Shown here piece after piece: positions 1 through 8,694 of a stretch of DNA of 64,000 nucleotides. Every line of letters begins with the position of its first letter. The stretch's first letter is position 1. Source of the stretch: Nonomuraea jabiensis. GTDB lineage: Bacteria > Actinomycetota > Actinomycetes > Streptosporangiales > Streptosporangiaceae. The position numbers and the translations under genes are program-made. The notes below the pieces were generated by a model, which saw only the letters and a program-made list of their open reading frames with translations, did no database searches and was not told where the DNA came from. The DNA lies in NCBI RefSeq assembly GCF_014204795.1, contig NZ_JACHMB010000001.1, positions 930,001 to 994,000 of the forward strand, written 5' to 3'.

Positions 1-616
1 GCAACAGCACCACCGCGCAGACCAGCAGCACGGGCACGGCGAGCGTGAACCAGTGCACCAGCCGGCCCCAGTCCCCCTCCATGCCGCCCCCGACGACCCG
101 GACGAACGTGGACACGCTCGCCGTCACCACGCCCGCGCCCACGGACAGCAGTAACGCCCTGTTCGGCCCGTGCACCCGGGCCGCGAGCAGCTGCGTCACC
201 AGGACGATCACGCCGATCACGGCCAGGAACACGAGCGCGGCGCCGTCACCCAGCTTCGGCGTCACGTTGTGGTGCGGCACCAGGAGCATGAGCCAGAGCA
301 GGCCCACGGCCACCGCGATCGAGCCGAAGATCTCCGCACGGTACGGCTTGCGCCCGTACATGAACGCGGCCAGCGGCACGGCGAACACCAGCGTGGCGAC
401 GCTGATCGGCTGGACCGCCACCAGCGGGGCGAAACTCAGCGCCACGGCGTGCAGGCAGGCGCCGGTCAGGCCGATGGCGCCGCCGATCAACCAGCGGGGG
501 CGCCTGGCCAGCTTGAGCGAGGCGCCCGCGGCCACGGCCTCGTACTGCTGCAGGGCCGCGCCGAGTGCGTATCCAAGCGCTCCCACCAGGGCGATGATCA
601 CGCCGACCCAGGTCAT
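1..616 (-). CDS. DMT-superfamily permease, C-terminal part beyond left edge
   Basis: The reading frame starts at ATG 616 and stays open to the window edge, giving 205 residues. The product begins MTWVGVIIALVGALGYALG and alternates hydrophobic stretches with short loops, showing about six membrane segments in the visible part. Repeated small-residue helices and the motif QPISVATLVFAVPLAA resemble the first half of EamA- or NIPA-like drug/metabolite transporters, usually about 290 residues. No substrate can be named. No convincing Shine-Dalgarno sequence precedes the ATG, so the start is moderately sure. The gene faces away from the VOC gene, with 175 bp upstream between them. Confidence 0.7.
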   Translation of the reverse strand, partial: MTWVGVIIALVGALGYALGAALQQYEAVAAGASLKLARRPRWLIGGAIGLTGACLHAVALSFAPLVAVQPISVATLVFAVPLAAFMYGRKPYRAEIFGSIAVAVGLLWLMLLVPHHNVTPKLGDGAALVFLAVIGVIVLVTQLLAARVHGPNRALLLSVGAGVVTASVSTFVRVVGGGMEGDWGRLVHWFTLAVPVLLVCAVVLL

Positions 617-791
617 CGGCGCCCGCGCAGGGGCATGGATCCTTCCAAGAGCATTGCTCTAGCTTACGAGGGAAGCCGAGCTGGCGAATCATACTTTTGG
701 TGGATCGTTCGGGCGGAGACGGTCCCGACCAGGACACATGTGTGACCTGGGGTCGCGCGATTGTGACCCAGGACAGGGTGCCCGATGAGGG

Positions 792-1166
792 TCAGGAGCG
801 CTCGGGGCAGACGCAGAACAGGTGCCCGGCGGGGTCCTGGAGGACGATCCAGCCGACGCCGTCCTCCGTGACCCCCGGCTGGAACTCCGGCTTCGTGGCC
901 CCCAGCGCGACGTACTCCTCCGCCGCCTTCTCCACGTCCGGCACCCGGAAGTCCAGGTGGAACTGCTTGTCCGGGCTCGGCCAGGTCACCGGCTTGCGGT
1001 CGGGGATCCGGCCGAAGTAGATGCTGGTGGTCCCGTTTCCCACGGCGGCGTACTCGTCCTCCGCGTACTGGATCTCCCACCCCGTGATCTCGTGGTAGAA
1101 CTCGGCCAGCTTCTTGGGCTCCGCGCAGTCGAGGGTGACGGCCAGGAGCTTCGCTTTCGTTGTCAT
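792..1166 (-). CDS. VOC-family (glyoxalase/bleomycin resistance-like) protein
   Basis: This 124-residue protein has the size and the beta-alpha-beta-beta-beta pattern of a vicinal oxygen chelate protein. It starts LLAVTLDCAEPKKLAEFYHEITGW, and the second half carries HLDFRVPDVEKAAEEYVALGA and ends with DPAGHLFCVCPE, where a metal-ligand Glu normally lies. Such proteins act as cytoplasmic metal-dependent lyases or dioxygenases, or as drug-binding resistance proteins, and the sequence does not tell which. It lies downstream of secA2 on the same strand, 45 bp away, and may be cotranscribed. Confidence 0.85.
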   Translation of the reverse strand: MTTKAKLLAVTLDCAEPKKLAEFYHEITGWEIQYAEDEYAAVGNGTTSIYFGRIPDRKPVTWPSPDKQFHLDFRVPDVEKAAEEYVALGATKPEFQPGVTEDGVGWIVLQDPAGHLFCVCPERS

Positions 1167-1211
1167 GAGTCCAGGGTTCCAGCCGTACCTGTCATCTTCT
1201 GTCAGGTACGG

Positions 1212-3413
1212 CTAGCCGCGCCGGGTGGCGGCCGTCACACGCTTGAGGATGCGGTCCCACTCCGTGCCGAACGGGTTGTCCTGCACCAGGTACGTCCACG
1301 TCGCCGTCGGCCGCTTCAGATCGGGCTCGGGCGCCTCGAAGGACTCCAGCGAGCGCCGCTCCACCTCGGCCAGCAGCGACTTGTACTCGGCCACCGCCTC
1401 CCGGTGGAACTCGTCGACCGGGCTCATCCGGCCCAGCGCGCGCAGGTGGATGCCCTCGCGCAGGTCCGTCAGGAACGCCAGGTGCTCGGTCCAGCAGCGG
1501 TCGATGGCGTGCAGGACGATCTGGCGGGCGGTCTCGTCCCTGGTGTCCTCCGGCAGGGACGCCCAGCGTTCGGGATCGGCCGCGGACAGGGCCTTGGAGG
1601 CGGCGTCGCCGTGCAGGACCTTGTCGCGCCACTCCAGGATGAGCTCGCGCTGGTGCTCCAGGAGGCGGGTGTAACGCCACGTGTTGCGGTGGATCTCCAG
1701 GTTGACGCCCTCGGCGACGCGCTGGGCGTGGCCGACGAGGTAGGCGCCGCGCCGGTGGCGGACGATGCCGTCGGGGTCGGCGGCGGGCGGGCGCTCGTCG
1801 GGGACGAACTGGGTGATCAGGTCGTCCTGCGTGCTGACGAAGAAGACCGAGCCGCCCGGGTCGCCCTGGCGGCCGGCGCGCCCGCGGAGCTGGTCGTCGA
1901 GGCGGCTGCTGGCGTGGCGGCCTGAGCCGATCACGTACAGGCCGCCCAGCTCGGCGACGCCGTCCCCGAGGCGGATGTCGGTGCCGCGCCCGGCCATCTG
2001 GGTGGAGACGGTGATGGCGTCGCGCTCCCCCGCCTTGGCGATGATCGCGGCCTCTTCGGCGTCGTTCTTGGCGTTGAGGACGACCGGCTCCATGCCGCGG
2101 CGCTGGAGGAGCTTGGCGAGGTTCTCCGACTCGGCGACGTCCAGCGTGCCGATGAGGATCGGCCGGCCGGTGGCGTGGACCTCCTGGATCTCCTCGACCA
2201 GGGCGGCGTCCTTGTCGGGGACGGTCGGGTAGATGCGGTCAGGTTCGTCCTCGCGCACGCAGGGCCGGTTGGATGGGATGACCGCGACCTTGAGGCCGTA
2301 GAACTCGCCGAGCTGCTCGCTGACCGCCACCGCCGTGCCCGTCATGCCGCAGATCTCCGGGTAGCGGCGGATCAGGCCCTGAACGGTGATCGAGTCGAGG
2401 ATCTCGCCCTTCTCGCTCGGCGGCAGCGCCTCCTTGGCCTCCACGGCCGCCTGCAGGCCGTCGGGCCAGCGCTGCAGCAGCGCCACCCGGCCGCGCGAGG
2501 GGTTGATCAGCTGGACCTTGCCGTCGCGGACGATGTAGTCGACGTCGCGGGCGAGCAGCGCGTGGGCGTGCAGGGCCAGGTTGAGCTCGATGAGCGTGCC
2601 GGGCTCGTGCTCGTCGTAGAGCTCGACGCCGAGGAGGTTCTCGACGCTGTCGGCGCCCTTGGGGGTGAGGTAGACGTTGCGGGACTGCTCGTCGATCTCG
2701 TAGTGGTAGCCGCGTACGAGCTGCCTGACCAGCGCCGCCATCTCCGGCACCGCGCTGCCGGGGTCGGTGGACCCGGCCATCACGAGCGGCACGCGGGCCT
2801 CGTCGACCAGCACGGAGTCGGCCTCGTCGATCAGGGCGACCTCGGGCGCGGGCACGATGATCTCGTCTGCCTTCGTGCGGAGCCGGTCGCGCAGCACGTC
2901 GAACCCGATCTCGCTGACGGGCCCGTACGTGACGTCCTTCGCGTACGCCTCGCGCCGCTCCTCCGGCGTGGAGTTCTGGCCGATCCAGCCCACGCTGACG
3001 CCGAGCGCCTCGTAGAACGGCCCCATCCACTCGGCGTCACGCCTGGCCAGATAGTCGTTCACCGAGATCACGTGGACATGCTTGCCCTGCAACGCGTAGC
3101 CCGCCGCGGCCATGGCGCCGGAGAGCGTCTTGCCCTCGCCGGTGGCCATCTCGGCGACCTTCCCGTCGAGGAGGGCCAACGTGCCGAGCAACTGCACGTC
3201 GTACGGCCGCAGGCCCAGCGTCCTGTCGGCGGCCTCGCGTGCGATGGCGCAGAACTCGGCCAGATCGTCCATCTTCGGCTCGGGCAGCTCGTCGAGCTTG
3301 CGCAACCCGTCGGCGCGGCCTTCCGCCGCCTTGACGATCTTCTGGTAAGGGGTCAGAGGCACCCCACCTGGACGATCCAGGAGGTTCCTGATAATTCCCT
3401 TTATTGAGGCCAC
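1212..3413 (-). CDS. secA2: Accessory Sec translocase ATPase SecA2
   Basis: The 733-residue product is a DEAD-box SecA motor. The Walker A motif MATGEGKT lies at residues 89-96, the Walker B IDEADS near 195-200, and the second RecA domain shows GMTGTA, AGRGTDIRLG and QLRGRAGRQGDPG. It is about 150-200 residues shorter than housekeeping SecA and lacks the C-terminal linker with the zinc-binding cysteines. This is the form of actinobacterial SecA2, which exports a limited set of proteins with SecYEG. The start is a GTG at 3413 preceded by GGAGGA three bases away. No dedicated substrate gene is adjacent. An alternative call, a divergent SecA1, is unlikely because of the missing C-terminus. Confidence 0.92.
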   Translation of the reverse strand: MASIKGIIRNLLDRPGGVPLTPYQKIVKAAEGRADGLRKLDELPEPKMDDLAEFCAIAREAADRTLGLRPYDVQLLGTLALLDGKVAEMATGEGKTLSGAMAAAGYALQGKHVHVISVNDYLARRDAEWMGPFYEALGVSVGWIGQNSTPEERREAYAKDVTYGPVSEIGFDVLRDRLRTKADEIIVPAPEVALIDEADSVLVDEARVPLVMAGSTDPGSAVPEMAALVRQLVRGYHYEIDEQSRNVYLTPKGADSVENLLGVELYDEHEPGTLIELNLALHAHALLARDVDYIVRDGKVQLINPSRGRVALLQRWPDGLQAAVEAKEALPPSEKGEILDSITVQGLIRRYPEICGMTGTAVAVSEQLGEFYGLKVAVIPSNRPCVREDEPDRIYPTVPDKDAALVEEIQEVHATGRPILIGTLDVAESENLAKLLQRRGMEPVVLNAKNDAEEAAIIAKAGERDAITVSTQMAGRGTDIRLGDGVAELGGLYVIGSGRHASSRLDDQLRGRAGRQGDPGGSVFFVSTQDDLITQFVPDERPPAADPDGIVRHRRGAYLVGHAQRVAEGVNLEIHRNTWRYTRLLEHQRELILEWRDKVLHGDAASKALSAADPERWASLPEDTRDETARQIVLHAIDRCWTEHLAFLTDLREGIHLRALGRMSPVDEFHREAVAEYKSLLAEVERRSLESFEAPEPDLKRPTATWTYLVQDNPFGTEWDRILKRVTAATRRG

Positions 3414-3549
3414 AGTTCCTCCAACGCACGCTTCGCCGACACCGTTCCCTCTTACAAGGGAGGGGAGCGGAGCGACGTTACTGCAAGCGCCGCCGTACCG
3501 GACATTAGCTCATCCGGAACGCTGCGCCGCCACATCGCTCATGTCCGAG

Positions 3550-4413
3550 TCACCCGGATTCAGCCCGTACGGCGAGAACTGTCACGGCGGCCAGCAGCAG
3601 CACGCACCCCGACCAGGCAAGAGGGGTGAGCCGCTCCCCGAACAGCCCCACGCCGAGCACCGCCGCCCCCACGGCCTCGCCGAGCGAGATGATCGACACC
3701 GTGGTGGCGCGCAGGGCGGTCAGCGCGCGGAAGAACAGGCCGTACGCGAGCGCCGTCGGCACCGCGCCCAGGTAGAGCAGCAGCGCCACGGACGGCAGGC
3801 TCACAGTTGGCACGACCCCTTCCACCAGCGCGAACGGCGCCAGGCACGCCGCCCCGACCACGAGCCCGCCGATCGCCACGCCCTGCGGGTCGCCGTCCCC
3901 GTGCCGCCGGGACAGGATCGTGACCCCGGCGTACCCGGCGGCGGAGAGCAGGGCGAGGCCGATGCCCGCGATGGAGGACGGGCGTGACTGCAGGGCGGTC
4001 TCCCCGGTGAGCAGGACGAGCCCGATCAGGGCGGTGGCGAGGGCGGTGAGCGCGACGCGGCCGAGCGGCTCGCGGAGGAGGAACCGGCTGCCCAGGGCGG
4101 TGAGGACGGGGGTGGCGCCCATCGTCACCACGGTCGCGATCGCCACGCCGGAGTGGGCGATCGCGGCGAAGTACGCGGTCTGGTAGACGGCCATTCCGGC
4201 GCCGATCAGCAGGATCCGGCCGTTGACCACGACGGGGCGGCGGGTGAGGAGGAGAAGGAAGGCGGCGCCGAGGAGGTAGCGCCAGAGGGAGACGCCGACG
4301 GCGCCGAGGCCGCCGGACTCGAAGAGCAGCGAACCGGCGGCGCCGCCCGTGCCCCAGGCGGTCGCGGCCACGGACACGTAAAGGGCGCCCCGCCGGGCGG
4401 AGACATGGGTCAT
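3550..4413 (-). CDS. EamA-family (DMT) membrane transporter
   Basis: About 287 residues with ten predicted membrane helices in two homologous halves, the layout of EamA/RhaT-type exporters. The second half contains YLGAVPTALAYGLFFRAL, followed by SIISLGEAVGAAVLGVGLFGE, a typical EamA ending. I placed the start at the ATG at 4413 (MTHVSARRG); an upstream in-frame start at 4467 would add a hydrophilic tail with no family match. Substrate unknown; relatives export amino acids or nucleosides. It is a monocistronic gene on the minus strand between secA2 and the methyltransferase gene. Confidence 0.88.
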   Translation of the reverse strand: MTHVSARRGALYVSVAATAWGTGGAAGSLLFESGGLGAVGVSLWRYLLGAAFLLLLTRRPVVVNGRILLIGAGMAVYQTAYFAAIAHSGVAIATVVTMGATPVLTALGSRFLLREPLGRVALTALATALIGLVLLTGETALQSRPSSIAGIGLALLSAAGYAGVTILSRRHGDGDPQGVAIGGLVVGAACLAPFALVEGVVPTVSLPSVALLLYLGAVPTALAYGLFFRALTALRATTVSIISLGEAVGAAVLGVGLFGERLTPLAWSGCVLLLAAVTVLAVRAESG

Positions 4414-4585
4414 GACAGGAGTGCTCCGGATGGAGTGGTTGGAATGGGCCCGGTGTGCGGGCAGCAACCACCCCCGGATCGGTCAGACCCGGAATCTCAG
4501 GGAATGCCGCCCGCTAGCGGGCGGGCGGCGGGGAGCAGATCAGACGTCGGTGCACCCGCTCACCTTAGCGCGGCGGCCGGGGCGG

Positions 4586-5443
4586 CTAGGGTTTGCGGGC
4601 GACGCCGCCCAGGAGGAGGTGCTCCCAGGTGGCCAGCGGGCCGGGCAGGCGCTCGTCCGGATGCCACTCGGGAAAGTGCACCACTCCGGGCTCCACCAGC
4701 ACCATCCCGTCGAAGTACGCGGCGATGGAGTCGCGGTCGCGGAAGTAGCCGGTGCCCATGGTGACGTGGAGCATGGCCTCCAGCGCCTGGGCCTTGGGGT
4801 TGTCCGAGGCCAGCATGTTGGAGGCGGCGAGGTAGCTGCCCTTCGGCAGCGCGGACATGTACCGCCGGACCAGCCCGTGCGGGTCCTCGTGGTCCGGCAG
4901 CAGGTGCAGCACGCCGATGATCAGGATCGCCGTGGGCTGGGCCAGGTCGATCAGGCGGCGCAGCGAGGGGTGGCCGAGCACGGCGTCCACGTCGCGGACG
5001 TCGGCGGTGATGGCGTCGGCGTACGGGTTGCCGTTCAGGATGGCGCGGGCGTGCGGCTCGACCATGGGGTCGCTGTCGACGTACACCACCCTGGCCCTGG
5101 GATCGGCGAACTGGGCCACCTCATGCGTGTTCTCCACCGTGGGCAGCCCGGCGCCCAGGTCGATGATCTGCCTGATCCCGGCCTCGCGGATGAGGAAGTC
5201 CACGACTCTGCCGATGAAGGCGCGGTTGCACCAGACGAGGTCCACCACCTCGGGCACCGTGTCCTTCAGCTTGCGGGCCACCGAGCGGTCGGCGGCGAAG
5301 TTCTCCATGCCGCCGAGCAGGGCGTCGTGCACGCGGGCCACGCTGGGCCGCGTCGGGTCGACCCCGGGAGGAGCCCACTCGTACTCTCCGCTGAGACTCA
5401 ACCCCGCCCCCTTTGCGTGCTTTGACCGGGATCGTAGTCGCAC
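4586..5443 (-). CDS. SAM-dependent methyltransferase, DUF574/SAV2177 family
   Basis: This 285-residue protein matches the actinobacterial DUF574 family. The family opening PGVDPTRPSVARVHDALLGG is followed by a SAM-binding loop in the region IIDLGAGLPTVENTH, an acidic strand VVYVDSDPMV, and the post-motif ILIIGVLHLLPD. Members are abundant in streptomycetes and relatives, are predicted class I methyltransferases, and have mostly unknown substrates. The first 20 residues are basic and poorly conserved, so the start could lie slightly downstream. It has no obvious partner gene here. Confidence 0.88.
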   Translation of the reverse strand: MRLRSRSKHAKGAGLSLSGEYEWAPPGVDPTRPSVARVHDALLGGMENFAADRSVARKLKDTVPEVVDLVWCNRAFIGRVVDFLIREAGIRQIIDLGAGLPTVENTHEVAQFADPRARVVYVDSDPMVEPHARAILNGNPYADAITADVRDVDAVLGHPSLRRLIDLAQPTAILIIGVLHLLPDHEDPHGLVRRYMSALPKGSYLAASNMLASDNPKAQALEAMLHVTMGTGYFRDRDSIAAYFDGMVLVEPGVVHFPEWHPDERLPGPLATWEHLLLGGVARKP

Positions 5444-5580
5444 TCGGCGGCTTGACGGGGAGAACGCTCCAGATTGCCGGGCGACGCGTACCGGTGCTTT
5501 GCGAGACGTTTACGCGGCCGTGACCGGGTAGCAGAAGGCGTGCCCGAGAAAGACGGAAGAAAGAGAGGGAGAGAGCCCAC

Positions 5581-5922
5581 ATGGAGCTCTGGAACTATCG
5601 AGCTGACGTCTACGACCGCGGCCAGTCCCTGGACCTCGCTGGTTACCACGTCCAGGCGACCGATGGAAAGATCGGGTCCGTCGACGAGGCGACGTACGAG
5701 GTCGGCGAGAGTTACCTCATCGTCGACACCGGTCCTTGGATCTTCGGTAAGAAGGTCATGCTCCCGGCACAGGTCATCACGAGCATCGACCCTCAGGAGC
5801 GCAACGTCTACGTGGCGCGCACCAAGGCCGAGATCAAGGACGCGCCCGAGTTCGACGAGGGCACGTTCAAGGAACCCGAGTACCGGACGCGGCTAGGCGA
5901 CTACTACGGCCGGTTCGTGTAA
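5581..5922 (+). CDS. PRC-barrel domain protein
   Basis: A 113-residue soluble protein. Residues about 15-80 form a PRC-barrel: SLDLAGYHVQATDGKIGSVD, then a beta-rich segment YLIVDTGPWIFGKKVMLPA and the closing strand VYVARTKAEIKDAPE. PRC-barrel proteins bind partners or RNA, or serve as small stress-associated proteins in actinomycetes; no enzyme activity is expected. A purine-rich run (agagagggagagagcc) precedes the ATG as ribosome binding site. A strong terminator follows 18 bp after the stop, so it is probably monocistronic. Confidence 0.9.
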   Translation: MELWNYRADVYDRGQSLDLAGYHVQATDGKIGSVDEATYEVGESYLIVDTGPWIFGKKVMLPAQVITSIDPQERNVYVARTKAEIKDAPEFDEGTFKEPEYRTRLGDYYGRFV

Positions 5923-5940
5923 CTTCCGTGCCGCAACAGA

Positions 5941-5970
5941 AGGGCCGCACCCCTGCGGGGGTGCGGCCCT
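5941..5970 (+). terminator. Intrinsic terminator hairpin after the PRC-barrel gene
   Basis: A perfect 13-bp stem (agggccgcacccc paired with ggggtgcggccct) with the 4-nt loop tgcg starts 18 bp after the stop codon. There is no clear U-run, as is common in high-GC actinobacteria. It may also serve the opposing nucleotidyltransferase gene ending at 6023. Confidence 0.75.
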
Positions 5971-6022
5971 TCGCGGCGTATGAGGGCCGCTTCGGGCCAG
6001 GGGGCCGGCCCTTCGCGGTTTA

Positions 6023-6619
6023 TCAGGGCCACTTCGGGTCGCCCTTCGGCTCGATCGGGCCCTTCAGCACGTCCAGCCGCTCCAGGAGCGTGATGAACGT
6101 CATCGCGTACGGCGAGTCCTGGAGCACGGCGGCCACCCGCGGCCAGTCGACCTGCTCGCGCAGCGCGCGCACCTGGGCCAGCAGCGCCCCGTAGTCGCAG
6201 GCGTGCTCCGAGAGCGGCAGCAGCCACGAGATGACCAGGTCGGTGGCCTCCAGCACGGGCACGATCACGGCGGACGCCTTCAGCGGCTCGGCCCGGTCCA
6301 GCAGCTCGTCGGTGATCGGCTGGTCGGACACCCGGAAGATCAGGTCCACCAGCCGCCCCTCGTCGTACGCCTTGACCAGCCAGTCCTCCGGCGGTTTGGC
6401 CGTCTGGAAGCCGATCCCGCGCAGCGCCTCCAGCGCGGTCGGCACGTCGTGCTCGGTCAGCATGAAGTCGACGTCGTGCAGTGAGGGTGCGGCGCCTCTC
6501 GCGTACGCCGCGCATCCGCCGGCCAGCGCGAATTTCACCCCGGCGTCCTTAAGCCCTGTGCTGGCACGCTTGAGGGTGTCGAGAATGGCATCGGTGACAG
6601 CGTGGCCGTGGCTCGTCAT
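6023..6619 (-). CDS. Nucleotidyltransferase-fold protein
   Basis: A 198-residue protein with the pattern of small nucleotidyltransferases: a helix, then FALAGGCAAYARG and, about ten residues later, DVDFML, matching the GG/S...DxD core with the two acidic metal ligands. A later segment RLVDLIFRV supplies a probable third acidic residue. Relatives include aminoglycoside adenylyltransferase-like proteins and antitoxin-type MNT enzymes. No HEPN toxin partner is adjacent, so a toxin-antitoxin role is not supported. Substrate unknown. Confidence 0.75.
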   Translation of the reverse strand: MTSHGHAVTDAILDTLKRASTGLKDAGVKFALAGGCAAYARGAAPSLHDVDFMLTEHDVPTALEALRGIGFQTAKPPEDWLVKAYDEGRLVDLIFRVSDQPITDELLDRAEPLKASAVIVPVLEATDLVISWLLPLSEHACDYGALLAQVRALREQVDWPRVAAVLQDSPYAMTFITLLERLDVLKGPIEPKGDPKWP

Positions 6620-6732
6620 GTTTTCGGGCTACCCAAACGATCGTCAACTAGGCGTTGGACGCCGGGGTCTCTTGCTCATTGATTAAGGAAAAAACATGTT
6701 ACGCGAACCCCCCTTAGGGCAGAGGCAGAGCC

Positions 6733-6882
6733 ATGGCTACTTTGCTCTGGATCATCGCGGTAATACTCGTCATCTCCGGGATCTACGTGATCCTGGCCAG
6801 GCGCGACCTCCTCTGGGGGATCGTGCTCATCGTCCTCGGATTCCTGGTCGGACCTGGTGGAGTCAGTATCTTCAACGTGTAG
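6733..6882 (+). CDS. GPGG-motif small membrane protein
   Basis: A 49-residue ORF starts at ATG 6733 after a good ribosome binding site (agaggcagag, 6721-6730) and ends with TAG at 6880-6882. It holds two hydrophobic helices, LLWIIAVILVISGIYVIL and LLWGIVLIVLGFLVG, separated by the short basic loop ARRD, and ends with GPGGVSIFNV. The GPGG ending marks a small actinobacterial membrane protein family of unknown function. It lies 30 bp upstream of the ANTAR-PAS-phosphatase gene and may be in the same transcript. Confidence 0.85.
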   Translation: MATLLWIIAVILVISGIYVILARRDLLWGIVLIVLGFLVGPGGVSIFNV

Positions 6883-6912
6883 GTTCCGCGCTCCCGGGGG
6901 CATGGGGAGCGT

Positions 6913-8694
6913 GTGAACAGATATCCGCCGTTCACCCGCTTCGAAACCGGCGCGGCGTCGGCGCGAGTACGTGAACAACTGGCGCGGCTGCGGCACCACA
7001 GGCGCTCCGAAGCCATACTCGACGAGGCCACGGCCCGGCTGGCGACCGAGCTCAACATCCGCCCGGGGGAGGCCGCCGAGCAGCTCGCCAGAATGGCGCA
7101 TCACAGCGGGCTCGACGTGATCGAGGTCGCCAAGGGAATCGAGCGCCCGCCGGAGGAACCGGCGCAGGCGCTCGAAGTACCCGCCTGGGTACGCGGGATG
7201 CTGGAGGCCGTCCACGCCTCGGCCCTCTACCTCACCCCCATCAAAGACTCACTGGGCCGCGTGGTCGACTTCCGCATCCTGGCGGCCAACCGCCACGCCA
7301 GGACCGTGTCCGGGCGTCCCGCCGGCGAGCTGGCCGGGTGCCGGCTCCTGGCGGTCACCCCGGGCGTGGCCAGCTCGGGGCTGCTCGACGACTACATCGC
7401 CGTGTACGAGACCGGCGTGTCGGTCCACCGCGAACCCCTCGAATACGTCGAGGTGCTGGACTACCTGCTCTGGCCGGCCACGCTGAGCGTGCGCGCCTCG
7501 CGCGTGAACCACGGGCTGCTGGTGAGCTGGCGCACGCTCGACGACGAGGAGCTGCTGGTCTCCGGCTGGGACCGCGCCCAGCGCCTGGCCGAGCTGGGCT
7601 GGGGCGAGTGGAACCTGGCCACCGAGCGAACGCTCTGGACCCCCGCGATGTACGAGATGTTCGGCCGCGACCGCGACGACGGTCCGATGCCCCTCGACGA
7701 GCTGCCCGGCATCGTCGTGCCCGAGGACCTGCCGATCGTCGAGGACATGATGCACTCCCTGCTGGAGTTCAGGGAGGCGGTGGAGACCGAGTTCAGGATC
7801 CAGCACCGGCACGGGGTGCGGCATCTCAGCGTGTTCAGCGAGCCGATCCTCGACACCGACGGCCTGCCGGTCAAGGTGCGCTGCCTGGCCCAGGACGTGA
7901 CCAAGAACCGTCGCAGGGAGCGGGCCCTGGCGGTGGCGCACGAGCAGGCGCACTGGCAGCGCCAGCGGGCCGAGGAGGAACACCGGATCACCGTCCAGCT
8001 CCAGAACACGATCATGCCGATGCGCCGCGGCCTCGTCCACCTGCCCGGGCTGACCGTCGGCGTACGCTACCTGCCCGGCGAGGAACTCGCCCGGCTCGGC
8101 GGCGACTGGTTCAAGGCCCGCCTCATCCCCGACGGCCGGGTGCTGCTCGCGATCGGCGACGCCATGGGCCACGGGCTGACCGCCGCCAGCATCATGCTGC
8201 AGATGCGCTCGGGCCTGGCCGGCCTGGCCTACACGGGAGCGGACGCGGGCCGGCTCACCACCTGGCTGAACGACCTCATCGTGCACTCCAACGAGGCCGT
8301 CACGGTGACGGGCACGACGATCGTCGGCCACTTCGACCCGAAGGAGCGCACCTACGCCTGGACGAACGCCGGGCACCCCGCCCCCGTGCTGATCAGGGGC
8401 GGCAGCGCCGCGCTGGTCGAGGGGGCGTCGGGGATGATGCTGGGGGCGTTCGACGCGACCGAGTACGGCCTGACCACCACGCGGCTGGAGCCCGGCGACG
8501 TCCTGCTGCTCTACACCGACGGGATCGTCGAGCGGCGCGGGCAGGACCTGGAAACCGGCATGGAGGCGCTGGTCCAGGCCGCGCACATGTGCGCGGGGGA
8601 CGACCCGGAGGAGCTGATCGGCTGCCTGCTCAAGCGGCTGGGCGGGGAGAACGCCGAGGACGACATCTGCCTCCTGGCCGCGAAGGTCCTCTAG
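6913..8694 (+). CDS. ANTAR-PAS-SpoIIE (PP2C) phosphatase
   Basis: This 593-residue protein joins three modules. Residues about 20-85 (LARLRHHRRSEAILDEATAR and following) resemble an ANTAR RNA-binding antiterminator helix bundle. Residues about 95-210 and 220-340 are two PAS-like sensor domains; the second ends in the PAC-like segment VKVRCLAQDVTKNR. Residues about 370-593 form a SpoIIE/RsbU phosphatase domain with GGDWFKARLIPDG, AIGDAMGHGLTAA, NAGHPAPVLI, LYTDGIVERR and AEDDICLLA, keeping the metal-binding aspartates. It probably dephosphorylates an anti-sigma factor antagonist in response to a signal. The start is GTG 6913 after gggggcatggggagc. It converges on the metallophosphoesterase gene with a 4-bp overlap. 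Confidence 0.88.
   Translation: MNRYPPFTRFETGAASARVREQLARLRHHRRSEAILDEATARLATELNIRPGEAAEQLARMAHHSGLDVIEVAKGIERPPEEPAQALEVPAWVRGMLEAVHASALYLTPIKDSLGRVVDFRILAANRHARTVSGRPAGELAGCRLLAVTPGVASSGLLDDYIAVYETGVSVHREPLEYVEVLDYLLWPATLSVRASRVNHGLLVSWRTLDDEELLVSGWDRAQRLAELGWGEWNLATERTLWTPAMYEMFGRDRDDGPMPLDELPGIVVPEDLPIVEDMMHSLLEFREAVETEFRIQHRHGVRHLSVFSEPILDTDGLPVKVRCLAQDVTKNRRRERALAVAHEQAHWQRQRAEEEHRITVQLQNTIMPMRRGLVHLPGLTVGVRYLPGEELARLGGDWFKARLIPDGRVLLAIGDAMGHGLTAASIMLQMRSGLAGLAYTGADAGRLTTWLNDLIVHSNEAVTVTGTTIVGHFDPKERTYAWTNAGHPAPVLIRGGSAALVEGASGMMLGAFDATEYGLTTTRLEPGDVLLLYTDGIVERRGQDLETGMEALVQAAHMCAGDDPEELIGCLLKRLGGENAEDDICLLAAKVL

Noticed and set aside
6023..6619. MNT-HEPN toxin-antitoxin module.
   Set aside because: The nucleotidyltransferase-like protein has no HEPN-type partner gene on either side.
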